Source of the DNA: Flavobacterium wongokense
GTDB taxonomy: Bacteria; Bacteroidota; Bacteroidia; Flavobacteriales; Flavobacteriaceae
DNA: 64,000 bases
Reading direction: 5' to 3'
NCBI RefSeq assembly: GCF_021608265.1
Contig: NZ_JAKIHP010000001.1
Location: 1,178,001-1,242,000, forward strand
Shown: one piece after another, positions 1 to 8,249 of the stretch
Layout: the number at the start of each line of letters is the position of its first letter
Position numbering within the stretch: the stretch's first letter is position 1
Position numbers and translations under genes: made by a program
The notes under the pieces: generated by a model
Told to the model about the DNA's origin: nothing
Database searches by the model: none
Seen by the model: only the letters and a program-made list of their open reading frames with translations

Positions 1-66
1 TTCTTTCTTAGCGCAGGAAGCCATAAGGACGACTGCCGCTAGAATAGAGATTTTAATGTTTTTCAT
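1..66 (-). CDS. Lipoprotein, N-terminal fragment (cut by window edge)
   Basis: The complement of bases 66 to 1 reads as an ATG start followed by 21 more codons without a stop: a Lys start, a hydrophobic stretch, then L-M-A-S-C with the cysteine at residue 18, which is a good lipobox for signal peptidase II. The product is therefore probably an envelope lipoprotein; its body lies outside the window and cannot be identified. It is transcribed away from deoC, so the 219-base gap between them is a divergent promoter region. Confidence 0.7.
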   Translation of the reverse strand, partial: MKNIKISILAAVVLMASCAKKE

Positions 67-220
67 TATTAGTTTCGGTTTGATTAATCTGCCAAATGTA
101 ATAAATTATAAATAGCCGATGTCGGTTAAAATGAATTGTTAGACTGTACAAAAAGGAAGTTTGTTACACCAAATGGGAATAATAATTTAGGACAAAGGAT
201 TTTTGTCTTTAAGATATTTA

Positions 221-228
221 TATATTTG
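221..228 (+). promoter_or_regulatory. Putative -7 element before deoC
   Basis: TATATTTG matches the Bacteroidota -7 consensus TAnnTTTG and lies 57 bases upstream of the deoC start. A TTTTG at 201-205 could act as the -33 element, but the 15-base spacing is shorter than usual. Confidence 0.45.
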
Positions 229-285
229 TTTGTTGGTCTGGATTTAAAAATCAATAAAAGACCAGCGATTTTTAACAGAAATTAA

Positions 286-1188
286 ATGAAACATACTGAT
301 TTTTTAAATTCCCCTCGCATAGACCAGGTTGGGATTGAGGACAGGATTGCCAGGATAACAGCCCGAAGCATAAAAAAAGAATCCAAAATGCAAGGCCTGC
401 TGATGGCTTTGAACATGATTGATTTAACTACTTTGGAAGGTGCTGATACCGATGAAAAGGTAAAACAGCTTTGCTTCAAGGCACATCATCTACACGATGA
501 AATACCAGGACTGCCAACCACTGCGGCAGTTTGTGTATACCCAAATTTTGTCAAACTTGCAGTTAACGAATTAAAAGGAACCGGTGTAAAAGTAGCTTCA
601 GTTGCCACAGCTTTTCCAAGCGGACAGTCTAGTGCTGAAATCAAATTACTGGACACAAAAATAGCAGTCGATGGTGGAGCCGATGAGGTTGATATGGTTA
701 TCAGCCGAGGAAAATTCCACAGCGGGGATTACAATTTTGTTTTCGATGAGATTGCGATGATAAAAGAAGCCTGCGGTAAAAATGTACGTTTGAAGGTTAT
801 TCTTGAAACAGGAGAAATCGGCACGCTTGATAAAGTGCGCCAGGCAAGCGACATTGCAATGTATGCAGGTGCAGATTTTATCAAAACATCAACCGGAAAG
901 ATAAAGCCAGCGGCAACTTTACCTGTAACTTTGGTAATGCTCGAAGCCATCCGTGACTATTATTACAAAACCGGAATCATGATTGGGATGAAACCTGCAG
1001 GAGGAATTTCAACATCCAAACTGGCGCTTCAATATTTAATGATGGTAAAGGAAACCCTTGGTGGGAAATGGCTCAACAATGAGTATTTCCGTTTCGGAGC
1101 AAGTAGTTTGGCCAATGACGTATTGCTGCAGATTGCCAAACAACAATCAGGCATTTACCAATCGAATGATTATTTTTCTAAAGTTTAA
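286..1188 (+). CDS. deoC: Deoxyribose-phosphate aldolase
   Basis: Cleaves 2-deoxyribose-5-phosphate to glyceraldehyde-3-phosphate and acetaldehyde, the last step of deoxynucleoside breakdown in the cytoplasm. The 300-residue protein carries the class I aldolase signature DFIKTSTGK with the Schiff-base lysine at residue 200, the GADEVDMV strand with the conserved aspartate (D136), and the later GMKPAGGIS segment that supplies the second active-site lysine. It is longer than the roughly 250 residues of the E. coli enzyme because of an N-terminal extension. It is followed after 5 bases by two aldehyde dehydrogenase genes that could dispose of the aldehyde product, which supports the assignment. 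Confidence 0.93.
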   Translation: MKHTDFLNSPRIDQVGIEDRIARITARSIKKESKMQGLLMALNMIDLTTLEGADTDEKVKQLCFKAHHLHDEIPGLPTTAAVCVYPNFVKLAVNELKGTGVKVASVATAFPSGQSSAEIKLLDTKIAVDGGADEVDMVISRGKFHSGDYNFVFDEIAMIKEACGKNVRLKVILETGEIGTLDKVRQASDIAMYAGADFIKTSTGKIKPAATLPVTLVMLEAIRDYYYKTGIMIGMKPAGGISTSKLALQYLMMVKETLGGKWLNNEYFRFGASSLANDVLLQIAKQQSGIYQSNDYFSKV

Positions 1189-1193
1189 TTAGA

Positions 1194-2660
1194 ATGAAAA
1201 AAACACATACAATAGATTTTAGTTCTGACTGGAAATTAGCTCCGGCACCAGAAAGCACGGCCCATTTTAAACTAAAGGACACTTACGATTTGTTTATCAA
1301 TGGAAAGTTTGTTGCGCCTAAATCAGGAAAATATTTTGACACCATCAATCCGGCAACGGAAAAAGTTTTGGCAAAAGTTGCTGAAGCCAATGAAGCCGAT
1401 ATTGATTCGGCTGTGAAAGCAGCCCGAAAAGCCTACGATACCGTTTGGTCCAAATTATCAGGAAAGGAAAGAGGAAAATACATTTACAGAATCGCCAGAA
1501 TCATACAGGAAAGAGCTCGTGAATTTGCGGTAGTTGAAACCTTAAACGGAGGAAAAGCAATCCGTGAATCCCGTGATGTAGATGTTCCGTTAGCTGCAGC
1601 GCATTTCTTTTATTATGCAGGCTGGGCAGACAAATTGGAATACGCTTTCCCAAACAGAAAACCAAAAGCATTAGGAGTTGCAGGGCAAATCATCCCGTGG
1701 AATTTTCCATTGTTGATGGCGGCCTGGAAAATCGCTCCGGCTTTGGCTGCAGGAAATACTGTAGTTATAAAATCTTCTGAAACCACTCCACTGACGGCTT
1801 ATCTTTTGGCCGAAGTAATCCAGGAAGCTGGTTTGCCTGCTGGTGTTGTAAACATCGTTTCAGGAGCAGGGCAAACAGGTTCTTATATAGTTAATCATCC
1901 CGATGTTGATAAAATTGCCTTCACAGGTTCGACAGCCGTTGGGAAAATCATCATGAAAGCCATTGCTGGAACTCCAAAGAAATCTACAATGGAATTGGGT
2001 GGAAAAGCAGCCAACATCATTTTTGAAGATGCAGCATTAGACCAGGCTGTGGAAGGAATCGTAAACGGTATCTTCTTTAACCAGGGTCACGTTTGCTGTG
2101 CGGGTTCACGTTTATATGTTCAGGAATCGGTGTTTGATACTGTAGTTCAGAAATTGAAAGATAGAATGAATTCGCTAAACGTTGGAGATCCATTAGATAA
2201 GAATACAGACATCGGCGCCATCAACTCCAAAAAACAATTGGATACGATTGCAAAATATATCGAAATCGGTAAAAACGAAGGAGCGGAAATGTACCAACCA
2301 TCATGCGATTTACCATCAAAAGGATTCTGGTGCAGGCCAACCATTTTCACCAAAGTGAGCCAATCGAACCGAATCGCTCAGGAAGAAATCTTCGGGCCGG
2401 TTTTGGCAATCCAAACATTCAGAACGGTTGATGAAGTCATCGAAAAAGCCAACAATACACCTTACGGATTATCAGCTGGTGTATGGACCGACAAAGGCTC
2501 CAAAATCTTTAACATGACTTCGCAGATGCGTGCCGGAGTGGTTTGGGCAAATACCTTCAACAAGTTCGATCCTGCTTCACCATTTGGCGGTTATAAGGAA
2601 AGCGGTTTTGGCCGCGAAGGTGGCGTTCACGGATTGGAAGCTTATTTAAAATTTGAATAA
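1194..2660 (+). CDS. NAD(P)-dependent aldehyde dehydrogenase
   Basis: A full-length ALDH superfamily enzyme (488 residues) that oxidises an aldehyde to its acid. Visible motifs are IIPWNFPLLM in the cofactor domain, FTGSTAVG for NAD binding, MELGGK with the general-base glutamate at 267, and NQGHVCCAGSR with the catalytic cysteine at 301 (His replaces the usual Gln before it). The first 35 residues precede the usual start of the fold. The gene is tightly linked to deoC, so acetaldehyde released by DeoC, or a deoxyribose-derived aldehyde, is a reasonable substrate; this is inference. With the next gene it resembles a split version of the two-module ALDH16 type. Confidence 0.9.
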   Translation: MKKTHTIDFSSDWKLAPAPESTAHFKLKDTYDLFINGKFVAPKSGKYFDTINPATEKVLAKVAEANEADIDSAVKAARKAYDTVWSKLSGKERGKYIYRIARIIQERAREFAVVETLNGGKAIRESRDVDVPLAAAHFFYYAGWADKLEYAFPNRKPKALGVAGQIIPWNFPLLMAAWKIAPALAAGNTVVIKSSETTPLTAYLLAEVIQEAGLPAGVVNIVSGAGQTGSYIVNHPDVDKIAFTGSTAVGKIIMKAIAGTPKKSTMELGGKAANIIFEDAALDQAVEGIVNGIFFNQGHVCCAGSRLYVQESVFDTVVQKLKDRMNSLNVGDPLDKNTDIGAINSKKQLDTIAKYIEIGKNEGAEMYQPSCDLPSKGFWCRPTIFTKVSQSNRIAQEEIFGPVLAIQTFRTVDEVIEKANNTPYGLSAGVWTDKGSKIFNMTSQMRAGVVWANTFNKFDPASPFGGYKESGFGREGGVHGLEAYLKFE

Positions 2661-2671
2661 AAAGTATCATC

Positions 2672-3553
2672 ATGTCAAGAATAGAAGTTTTGAAAACCTA
2701 TAAAATATTTATTGGAGGAAGTTTTCCAAGAACCGAATCGGGACGTTATTATCCTCTTATTGTGAATAAGAAAACGGTTGCCAACATGTGCCTGTCTTCT
2801 GTAAAGGATTTTAGGAACGCGGTTGTAGCAGCACGCGGTGCACAAGGTGGCTGGTCACATAAAACGGCTTACAACCGTTGCCAAATCTTATACAGAATCG
2901 CGGAAGTTCTCGAAGGAAGAAAAGCACAGTTTGTATCCGAATTGGAACTTCAGGGAATCTCTAAAGCTAAAGCCGAAAAAGAAGTCGATTTAAGCATTGA
3001 CCGCCTGATTTATTACGCGGGTTGGTGCGATAAATACACACAATTATACAGTACGGTAAATCCGGTTTCGGGAAGTTTCTTCAACTTTTCGGTTCCAGAA
3101 CCAACCGGAGTTGTAGCAGTTTATGCTCCTCAACAAAGTGGCTTGCTCGGATTGGTGACACAGGTTGCTTCGATCATCGCAGGCGGAAACACTTGCATTG
3201 TTCTAGCCTCAGAGCAATTGGCATTATGTGCTGTGACTTTTGCAGAAGTATTGGCAACCTCAGATGTTTCTGGTGGTGTGGTCAATATCCTTACGGGAAA
3301 ACAAACCGAATTGCTTACACAGTTTGCTGCGCATAAGGATGTAAATGCCATTTTATATTGTGGCAAAGACTCCGAAATGATTGCGAAAATCCAGGATTTA
3401 GCGATTGAGAATTTAAAGCGTGTAATCATTCGTGAAGACAGCGATTATTTTGATGACAAGCACGAATCGCCTTATTTAATTTTTGATTTCCAGGAAACCA
3501 AAACAACATGGCATCCGATTGAGATTATTGCTGGTGCCGGAGCAGGCTACTAG
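2672..3553 (+). CDS. Truncated aldehyde dehydrogenase-like protein, probably non-catalytic
   Basis: The 293 residues align by eye with the first part of the ALDH fold: IFIGGSFPRTESG at the N-terminus, IYYAGWCDKY (matching FYYAGWADKLEY in the preceding enzyme), the cofactor-domain region around EPTGVVAVYAP, and SGGVVNILTGK. It stops before any recognisable catalytic-cysteine segment, and the ELGGK motif is missing. The gene ends cleanly with TAG and a terminator, so this looks like a natural short form, not a recent frameshift. ALDH16 proteins carry such a degenerate second ALDH module fused behind an active one; here the two are separate genes 11 bases apart. A role as a partner subunit of the upstream dehydrogenase is inferred. 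Confidence 0.75.
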   Translation: MSRIEVLKTYKIFIGGSFPRTESGRYYPLIVNKKTVANMCLSSVKDFRNAVVAARGAQGGWSHKTAYNRCQILYRIAEVLEGRKAQFVSELELQGISKAKAEKEVDLSIDRLIYYAGWCDKYTQLYSTVNPVSGSFFNFSVPEPTGVVAVYAPQQSGLLGLVTQVASIIAGGNTCIVLASEQLALCAVTFAEVLATSDVSGGVVNILTGKQTELLTQFAAHKDVNAILYCGKDSEMIAKIQDLAIENLKRVIIREDSDYFDDKHESPYLIFDFQETKTTWHPIEIIAGAGAGY

Positions 3554-3581
3554 AATAAAACACTTAAATATAATCAGAAAA

Positions 3582-3608
3582 CCCGTGAAGCAATTCACGG
3601 GTTTTTTT
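3582..3608 (+). terminator. Intrinsic terminator after the deoC operon
   Basis: An 8-bp perfect stem (CCCGTGAA / TTCACGGG) with a 4-base loop is followed by seven T. It separates the deoC-ALDH group from the pyrimidine operon. Confidence 0.9.
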
Positions 3609-3711
3609 ATGCCTTCAATCAAAATTAAAAATGTGAAGTTTCTATTTATTTAACAAGGATATTATGAATTTATAAAATTGTAGTTATTAAAAATGAAAAT
3701 AAATAAGAAGG

Positions 3712-3741
3712 TTTTGTAAAAAAATCAATAAAATATTTTTT
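3712..3741 (+). promoter_or_regulatory. Putative promoter of the pyrimidine catabolic operon
   Basis: TTTTG at 3712-3716 and TATTTTTT at 3734-3741 (one mismatch to TAnnTTTG) are 17 bases apart. They sit just upstream of an inverted repeat, in the only sizeable gap before the operon. Confidence 0.4.
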
Positions 3742-3744
3742 TTA

Positions 3745-3776
3745 TCGCAACTATTTAACCAAATTCGATGTTGCGA
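3745..3776. promoter_or_regulatory. Inverted repeat, possible operator
   Basis: TCGCAAC and GTTGCGA form a perfect 7-bp inverted repeat with an 18-base spacer, placed where the transcription start of the operon would be if the upstream promoter call is right. This is a typical position for repression by a small-molecule-responsive regulator. No regulator gene was seen in the cluster. Confidence 0.4.
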
Positions 3777-3799
3777 ATTTTTTAAACCAACTTAAAATA

Positions 3800-5257
3800 A
3801 TGAAATACCCAGCAATTCAGAATTATATCGGAGGCAGATTTGTCAATGCTTCCACCACAAAAACAATGGACGTGATTTCGCCTTTAGACGGCAACTACCT
3901 ATCAACTGTTCCAATGTCCAACTCCAAAGATTTAGATGATGCAGTAAAAGCGGCTCAGGCAGCTTTCCCGGCTTGGAGTAAAACACCTATTAAGGAAAGG
4001 GTTCAGGTATTTTTCAGATACAAAACCCTATTGGAAAAAAACCTCAAGGAATTGGCTGAATTGTGCAGTGAGGAAAACGGAAAAACCTATGGTGAATCTG
4101 TTGCTGAAATTGAAAAATGTATTGAGCTAACCGAATTTGCAACTTCATTGCCACAATTAATCACTGGAGAATTATTGGAAGTAAGCAAAGGTGTGGAATG
4201 CAGAACAGAACACGTACCACTTGGAGTTGTAGCTTCAATCGTACCGTTTAACTTTCCATCAATGGTTCCCAACTGGACGATTCCAAATGCAATTGCCTTA
4301 GGGAACTGCATGATCATAAAACCTTCCGAAAAAGTGCCTTTGAGCTGCGGGAGATTAGCGGAATTATTAAAGGAAGCTGGACTTCCGGACGGAGTTTTCA
4401 ATGTAGTTCACGGCGATGTGGATATTGTAAACGCCATCTGTGACCATCCAAATATTGAAGCGGTATCCTTTGTAGGTTCTACCAAAGTGGCGAAAATTGT
4501 GTACCAACGCGCAACTTCAAATTACAAAAGATGCCTGTCTCTTGGCGGCGCCAAAAATCACTTAATGGTTTTACCCGATGCAATTCCTGAAATGACAGCG
4601 CAAAACGTTGCTGCATCGATGTCGGGCTGTGCGGGTCAGCGTTGTATGGCGGCTTCGGCTATGGTTGGTGTTGGCGATGTGGATCACATTATTTCCAAAA
4701 TCTGCGACGAAGCCCGCAAAATTGTTCCGGGACAAAATCTGGGCGCAGTCATCAATAAGGAATCCCAACAAAGAATCGAAAGTTATATTTCACAAGCCGA
4801 AAAAGACGGCGCCAAAATATTGGTTGACGGAAGAAACACCAAAGTATCGGGGAAAGAAAACGGAACTTATGTTGGGCCAACCGTAATCGACTTTGTAACT
4901 CCCGAAATGAGTGTGGCCAAAGAAGAAATTTTTGGTCCGGTAATCTCTATTATCAGGACAAAAACTGTTGACGAAGCGTTGGCTATCGAAAATAAAAATC
5001 CATACGGAAATGCAGCCAGCGTATTTACACAAAACGGTGGAATGGCACGTTACATTATCGACAAGGCAAGTGCCGGAATGATTGGTGTAAACGTTGGCGT
5101 TCCTGTTCCGAGAGAACCTTTCAGCTTTGGAGGCTGGAACGAAAGTAAATTCGGTGTTGGCGACATCACCGGAAAAAGTTCGATTGAGTTTTGGACCAAA
5201 TTGAAAAAAAGTACCGTAAAATGGAATGCCGAAGCAGGCGTAAACTGGATGAGCTAA
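3800..5257 (+). CDS. mmsA: CoA-acylating methylmalonate/malonate-semialdehyde dehydrogenase
   Basis: Likely converts malonate semialdehyde (from beta-alanine) to acetyl-CoA, or methylmalonate semialdehyde (from thymine) to propionyl-CoA, with release of CO2. The 485-residue protein has SIVPFNFPSMVPNW in the cofactor domain, VSFVGSTKVAK, the catalytic cysteine at 282 in GCAGQRCMAAS, and SLGGAKNH where ordinary ALDHs have ELGGK. Loss of that general-base glutamate is the hallmark of the CoA-acylating subfamily. It is the first gene of an operon that ends the reductive pyrimidine pathway, which fits the role. Confidence 0.9.
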   Translation: MKYPAIQNYIGGRFVNASTTKTMDVISPLDGNYLSTVPMSNSKDLDDAVKAAQAAFPAWSKTPIKERVQVFFRYKTLLEKNLKELAELCSEENGKTYGESVAEIEKCIELTEFATSLPQLITGELLEVSKGVECRTEHVPLGVVASIVPFNFPSMVPNWTIPNAIALGNCMIIKPSEKVPLSCGRLAELLKEAGLPDGVFNVVHGDVDIVNAICDHPNIEAVSFVGSTKVAKIVYQRATSNYKRCLSLGGAKNHLMVLPDAIPEMTAQNVAASMSGCAGQRCMAASAMVGVGDVDHIISKICDEARKIVPGQNLGAVINKESQQRIESYISQAEKDGAKILVDGRNTKVSGKENGTYVGPTVIDFVTPEMSVAKEEIFGPVISIIRTKTVDEALAIENKNPYGNAASVFTQNGGMARYIIDKASAGMIGVNVGVPVPREPFSFGGWNESKFGVGDITGKSSIEFWTKLKKSTVKWNAEAGVNWMS

Positions 5258-5274
5258 CAAGAAATTATTATAAA

Positions 5275-5340
5275 TTATAAATTTTGAATTTTAAATTAAA
5301 AAAGAAATCATTTAAAATTTAGAATTCAAAATTCAAAATA
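5275..5340. repeat. AT-rich palindromic spacer, copy 1
   Basis: Two AT-only arms built from TTTTGAATT-type units on the left (about 5275-5299) and the complementary ATTCAAAATT-type units on the right (5310-5340) can pair into a long hairpin with a short loop. The right arm ends a few bases before the aminotransferase start. Confidence 0.75.
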
Positions 5341-5349
5341 AAAAAAAGA

Positions 5350-6702
5350 ATGATTACGAAAGAACAAAGCATGACGAAAGAGCAAATCATCAGCGATAGC
5401 AAAGAATACAGCTTATTTTCATGGTCAGCTCAGGCTGCCGTGAACCCAATTGCAATTGAAAGAGCCGAAGGCGTTTATTTATATGATTACGATGGCAACA
5501 GGATTATTGATTTTTCTTCTGGTTTGATGTCGGTAAACATTGGTCACGGTGACCAGCGTGTGACTGATGCGGTTGTGGAGCAAATGAACAAAGTAAGTTT
5601 CGTAACGCCATCATGCACTACAGAAGTAAGAGCAAGATTGTCCAAAAAACTGGCCGAAATCTGTCCGGGCGATTTGAACAAAGCGTTTTATACGTTGTGC
5701 GGAACTTCGTCAATTGATAATGCTATCAAACTGGCAAGATTATACACAGGAAGGCACAAAATCATTGGAAGATATCGTGCGTTTCACGGTGGTTCCATCG
5801 GTGGAATGTCGGTTGGTGGTGACCCAAGAAAGCTGGCAAACGATTCCCAGCAAATGCCAAACGCAATCCATATTGATGATCCATACTATTTCTTTGGGAT
5901 GAAAAATTTAGACGAAGCGACAAAGCTTAGTTTGAGTTTGGAGTATGTGGAAAGAGTTATTCATTTGGAAGGCAAAACCAATATTGCGGCCTTTATTTTT
6001 GAAGGAGAAAGCGGTTCTTCGGGTTGTCTTCATTATCCAAAAGGATATTTAAAAGGCGTAAAAGCGCTTTGTGAAAAATACGGAATCCTATTCATCGCCG
6101 ATGAGGTAATGAGTGGTTTTGGCCGTACCGGAAAATGGTTCGGTTTCGAAAACCACGACATCGTTCCCGATATGGTTTGTATGGCAAAAGGCTTGACTTC
6201 TTCTTATCTGCCTTTAGGCTGTTTGATGGTTTCTGATAAAATTGCAGAGAAATTCCAGAACACACCTATGATGATTGGCCTGACTTACAACGGTCATCCC
6301 GTTGCACTGGCTGCGGCTTTGGCTGTAATCAACATTTACGAAAGTGACAAGCTGATTGAGAATACCCGCGAAATGGCGAAATACCTTGAATCAAGAATTG
6401 AGCAAATGCGAAGCCAGCATCCAAGCATGGGAGCATTCAGGAATACTGGGCTTTTAGGTTGCCTGGATGTTCTGAAAAATAAAGAGACCGGCGAATTGAT
6501 GGCGCCTTATAACGGAGCCGGAGATGATATGGCTGTCAGCAATCAGATTGCGGCTAAGATTCGTCAACTGGGAATGTACACCTTTGTGCGTTGGGGTTAT
6601 ATTTTTATCGCTCCACCATTAACAGTAACCAAAGAACAAATCGACGAAGGTTTGGCAATCATTAGCGAAGCCTTAAAGATTTCCGATGCAGCTTTAGTAT
6701 AA
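5350..6702 (+). CDS. Class III aminotransferase, probable beta-alanine/3-aminoisobutyrate transaminase
   Basis: A PLP-dependent enzyme of the acetylornithine/omega-amino-acid family. Recognisable features in 450 residues are the GTSSIDNAIKLAR PLP-phosphate loop, FIADEVMSGFGRTG with the pyridine-binding aspartate at 251, and the Schiff-base lysine at 280 in CMAKGLTSSYLPLG. In this operon the expected amino donor is beta-alanine (from uracil) or 3-aminoisobutyrate (from thymine), giving the semialdehyde used by the preceding dehydrogenase. The start at 5350 is kept although an in-frame ATG seven codons later is also possible. The amino acceptor (pyruvate or 2-oxoglutarate) cannot be told from sequence. 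Confidence 0.87.
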   Translation: MITKEQSMTKEQIISDSKEYSLFSWSAQAAVNPIAIERAEGVYLYDYDGNRIIDFSSGLMSVNIGHGDQRVTDAVVEQMNKVSFVTPSCTTEVRARLSKKLAEICPGDLNKAFYTLCGTSSIDNAIKLARLYTGRHKIIGRYRAFHGGSIGGMSVGGDPRKLANDSQQMPNAIHIDDPYYFFGMKNLDEATKLSLSLEYVERVIHLEGKTNIAAFIFEGESGSSGCLHYPKGYLKGVKALCEKYGILFIADEVMSGFGRTGKWFGFENHDIVPDMVCMAKGLTSSYLPLGCLMVSDKIAEKFQNTPMMIGLTYNGHPVALAAALAVINIYESDKLIENTREMAKYLESRIEQMRSQHPSMGAFRNTGLLGCLDVLKNKETGELMAPYNGAGDDMAVSNQIAAKIRQLGMYTFVRWGYIFIAPPLTVTKEQIDEGLAIISEALKISDAALV

Positions 6703-6724
6703 TCACCAACTTTTAAAAAAACCA

Positions 6725-8167
6725 ATGAATACAGATTCGGCTTTGTATAGCGAAGACCTGGCTCCAATTTCGGCTAAAAACCGAACCTGGACGACTTGGA
6801 ATTATGCAGCTTTATGGATAAGCATGAGCTTGTGCATTCCAACGTATATGCTGTCGAGTTCGTTGATAGAAGGAGGAATGAATTGGTGGCAGGCAATCTT
6901 AACAATATTTCTAGGAAACACAGTCGTTTTGATTCCGATGATTCTAAACGGTCACGCCGGAGCCAAATACGGTATTCCTTTTCCGGTCTTTGCAAGGGCA
7001 AGTTTTGGAACAGCTGGAGCCAATATTCCCGCTTTGCTTCGGGCAATTGTAGCCTGTGGCTGGTTCGGGATCCAAACCTGGATTGGTGGTTTTGCGATAT
7101 TTCAGATGGCGCGTTTATGGATTCCATCAATAGAAACTTTACCACAAATTTTCCCCGATTCCTGGGGATTGCAAACCGGACCGGCAATCTGCTTTTTGCT
7201 GTTTTGGCTGTTGAATATGTATGTGGTCTATCTTGGAGTGGACAGCATCCGAAAACTGTTGGTTTTCAAAGCGATTTTTTTACCGGTTGCAGCATTGGCC
7301 CTTTTGTTTTGGGCATTAAGCGCAGCCAATGGTTTAGGCCCAATTTTGGACACACCGTCAAAATTTACAAATTCCGCCGATTTCTTCACGTTTTTCTTTC
7401 CGGCCTTAACCGGAATGGTCGGCTTTTGGGCAACCTTATCCTTAAACATTCCCGATTTTACACGATACGCAACATCGCAAAAAGCACAAATAAAAGGTCA
7501 GATCTATGGACTTCCAACATCAATGACAATGTTCGCATTCGTTGGAGTTGTTGTAACATCGGCAACGACCATTGTATTCGGGACTATGATTTGGGATCCT
7601 GTGGTTTTAGCAGGCAAATTCGATAGTAAATTGTTGGTAAGCATCGCCATGATTGCGGTAGCCATTTCAACTTTGGCAACAAACATTGCGGCCAACATTG
7701 TAAGCCCGGCGAATGATTTTGCCAATCTTTCACCAAGTAAAATCGATTTTAGAAAAGGCGGTTACATTACCGGAATAATCGGAATACTCATTTTTCCATG
7801 GAAACTGATTGCCGATCCTACAGGTTATATTTTCACGTGGCTGGTTGGTTATTCAAGTTTGCTCGGACCTGTTGGCGGGATTATGATTGTCGATTATTAT
7901 TTTATCAGAAGACAGAATTTGCATGTGGACGAATTGTATAAAACCGATGGGATTTACTCGTTTATAAAAGGCTTTAATTTTTGCGCCATTACTGCATTAT
8001 TAATTGGTATCGTGCCGAACGTTCCCGGTTTTTTTACCACAATAAAAGTATTTCCGGCGCAGCTGTTTCCAGCGTGGATTCTAGGATTATATAACTATGC
8101 GTGGTTTGTTGGCTTCGCATTGAGCGGATTTGTTTATTGGTTATTAATGAGAAAATATCAAGATTAA
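6725..8167 (+). CDS. NCS1-family nucleobase:cation symporter
   Basis: An inner-membrane protein of 480 residues with about twelve hydrophobic segments. The N-terminal NRTWTTWNYAALWISMS followed by IPTYMLSSSLIEGGMNWWQA is characteristic of nucleobase:cation symporter-1 transporters (Mhp1, PucI, CodB relatives), as is the later FANLSPSKIDFRKGGYITG segment. Its place inside the pyrimidine operon, between the transaminase and dihydropyrimidinase genes, points to uptake of uracil, thymine, a dihydropyrimidine or a hydantoin; which of these cannot be decided. The lack of cytosine deaminase nearby argues mildly against cytosine. Confidence 0.9.
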   Translation: MNTDSALYSEDLAPISAKNRTWTTWNYAALWISMSLCIPTYMLSSSLIEGGMNWWQAILTIFLGNTVVLIPMILNGHAGAKYGIPFPVFARASFGTAGANIPALLRAIVACGWFGIQTWIGGFAIFQMARLWIPSIETLPQIFPDSWGLQTGPAICFLLFWLLNMYVVYLGVDSIRKLLVFKAIFLPVAALALLFWALSAANGLGPILDTPSKFTNSADFFTFFFPALTGMVGFWATLSLNIPDFTRYATSQKAQIKGQIYGLPTSMTMFAFVGVVVTSATTIVFGTMIWDPVVLAGKFDSKLLVSIAMIAVAISTLATNIAANIVSPANDFANLSPSKIDFRKGGYITGIIGILIFPWKLIADPTGYIFTWLVGYSSLLGPVGGIMIVDYYFIRRQNLHVDELYKTDGIYSFIKGFNFCAITALLIGIVPNVPGFFTTIKVFPAQLFPAWILGLYNYAWFVGFALSGFVYWLLMRKYQD

Positions 8168-8171
8168 ATTA

Positions 8172-8242
8172 TTTTAAATTTTAAATGTTGAATTTTAAAT
8201 GGATATCCATAATTCAAAATTTAGAATTCAAAATTCAAAATA
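8172..8242. repeat. AT-rich palindromic spacer, copy 2
   Basis: A left arm of AAATTTTAAATGTTGAATT type and a right arm of AATTCAAAATTTAG type meet at a perfect 12-bp palindrome, ATGGATATCCAT (8199-8210), at the apex. The arms are complementary with few mismatches. It fills nearly all of the gap before the dihydropyrimidinase gene. Confidence 0.75.
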
Positions 8243-8249
8243 GAAGAAA

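Noticed and set aside
4790..5260. 156-residue frame opposite mmsA
   Set aside because: Antisense to a complete enzyme with full catalytic motifs.
6796..7626. 276-residue frame inside the NCS1 transporter gene
   Set aside because: Overlaps the clear transporter on the same strand in another frame and has no recognisable domain; a shadow of membrane-protein codon bias.
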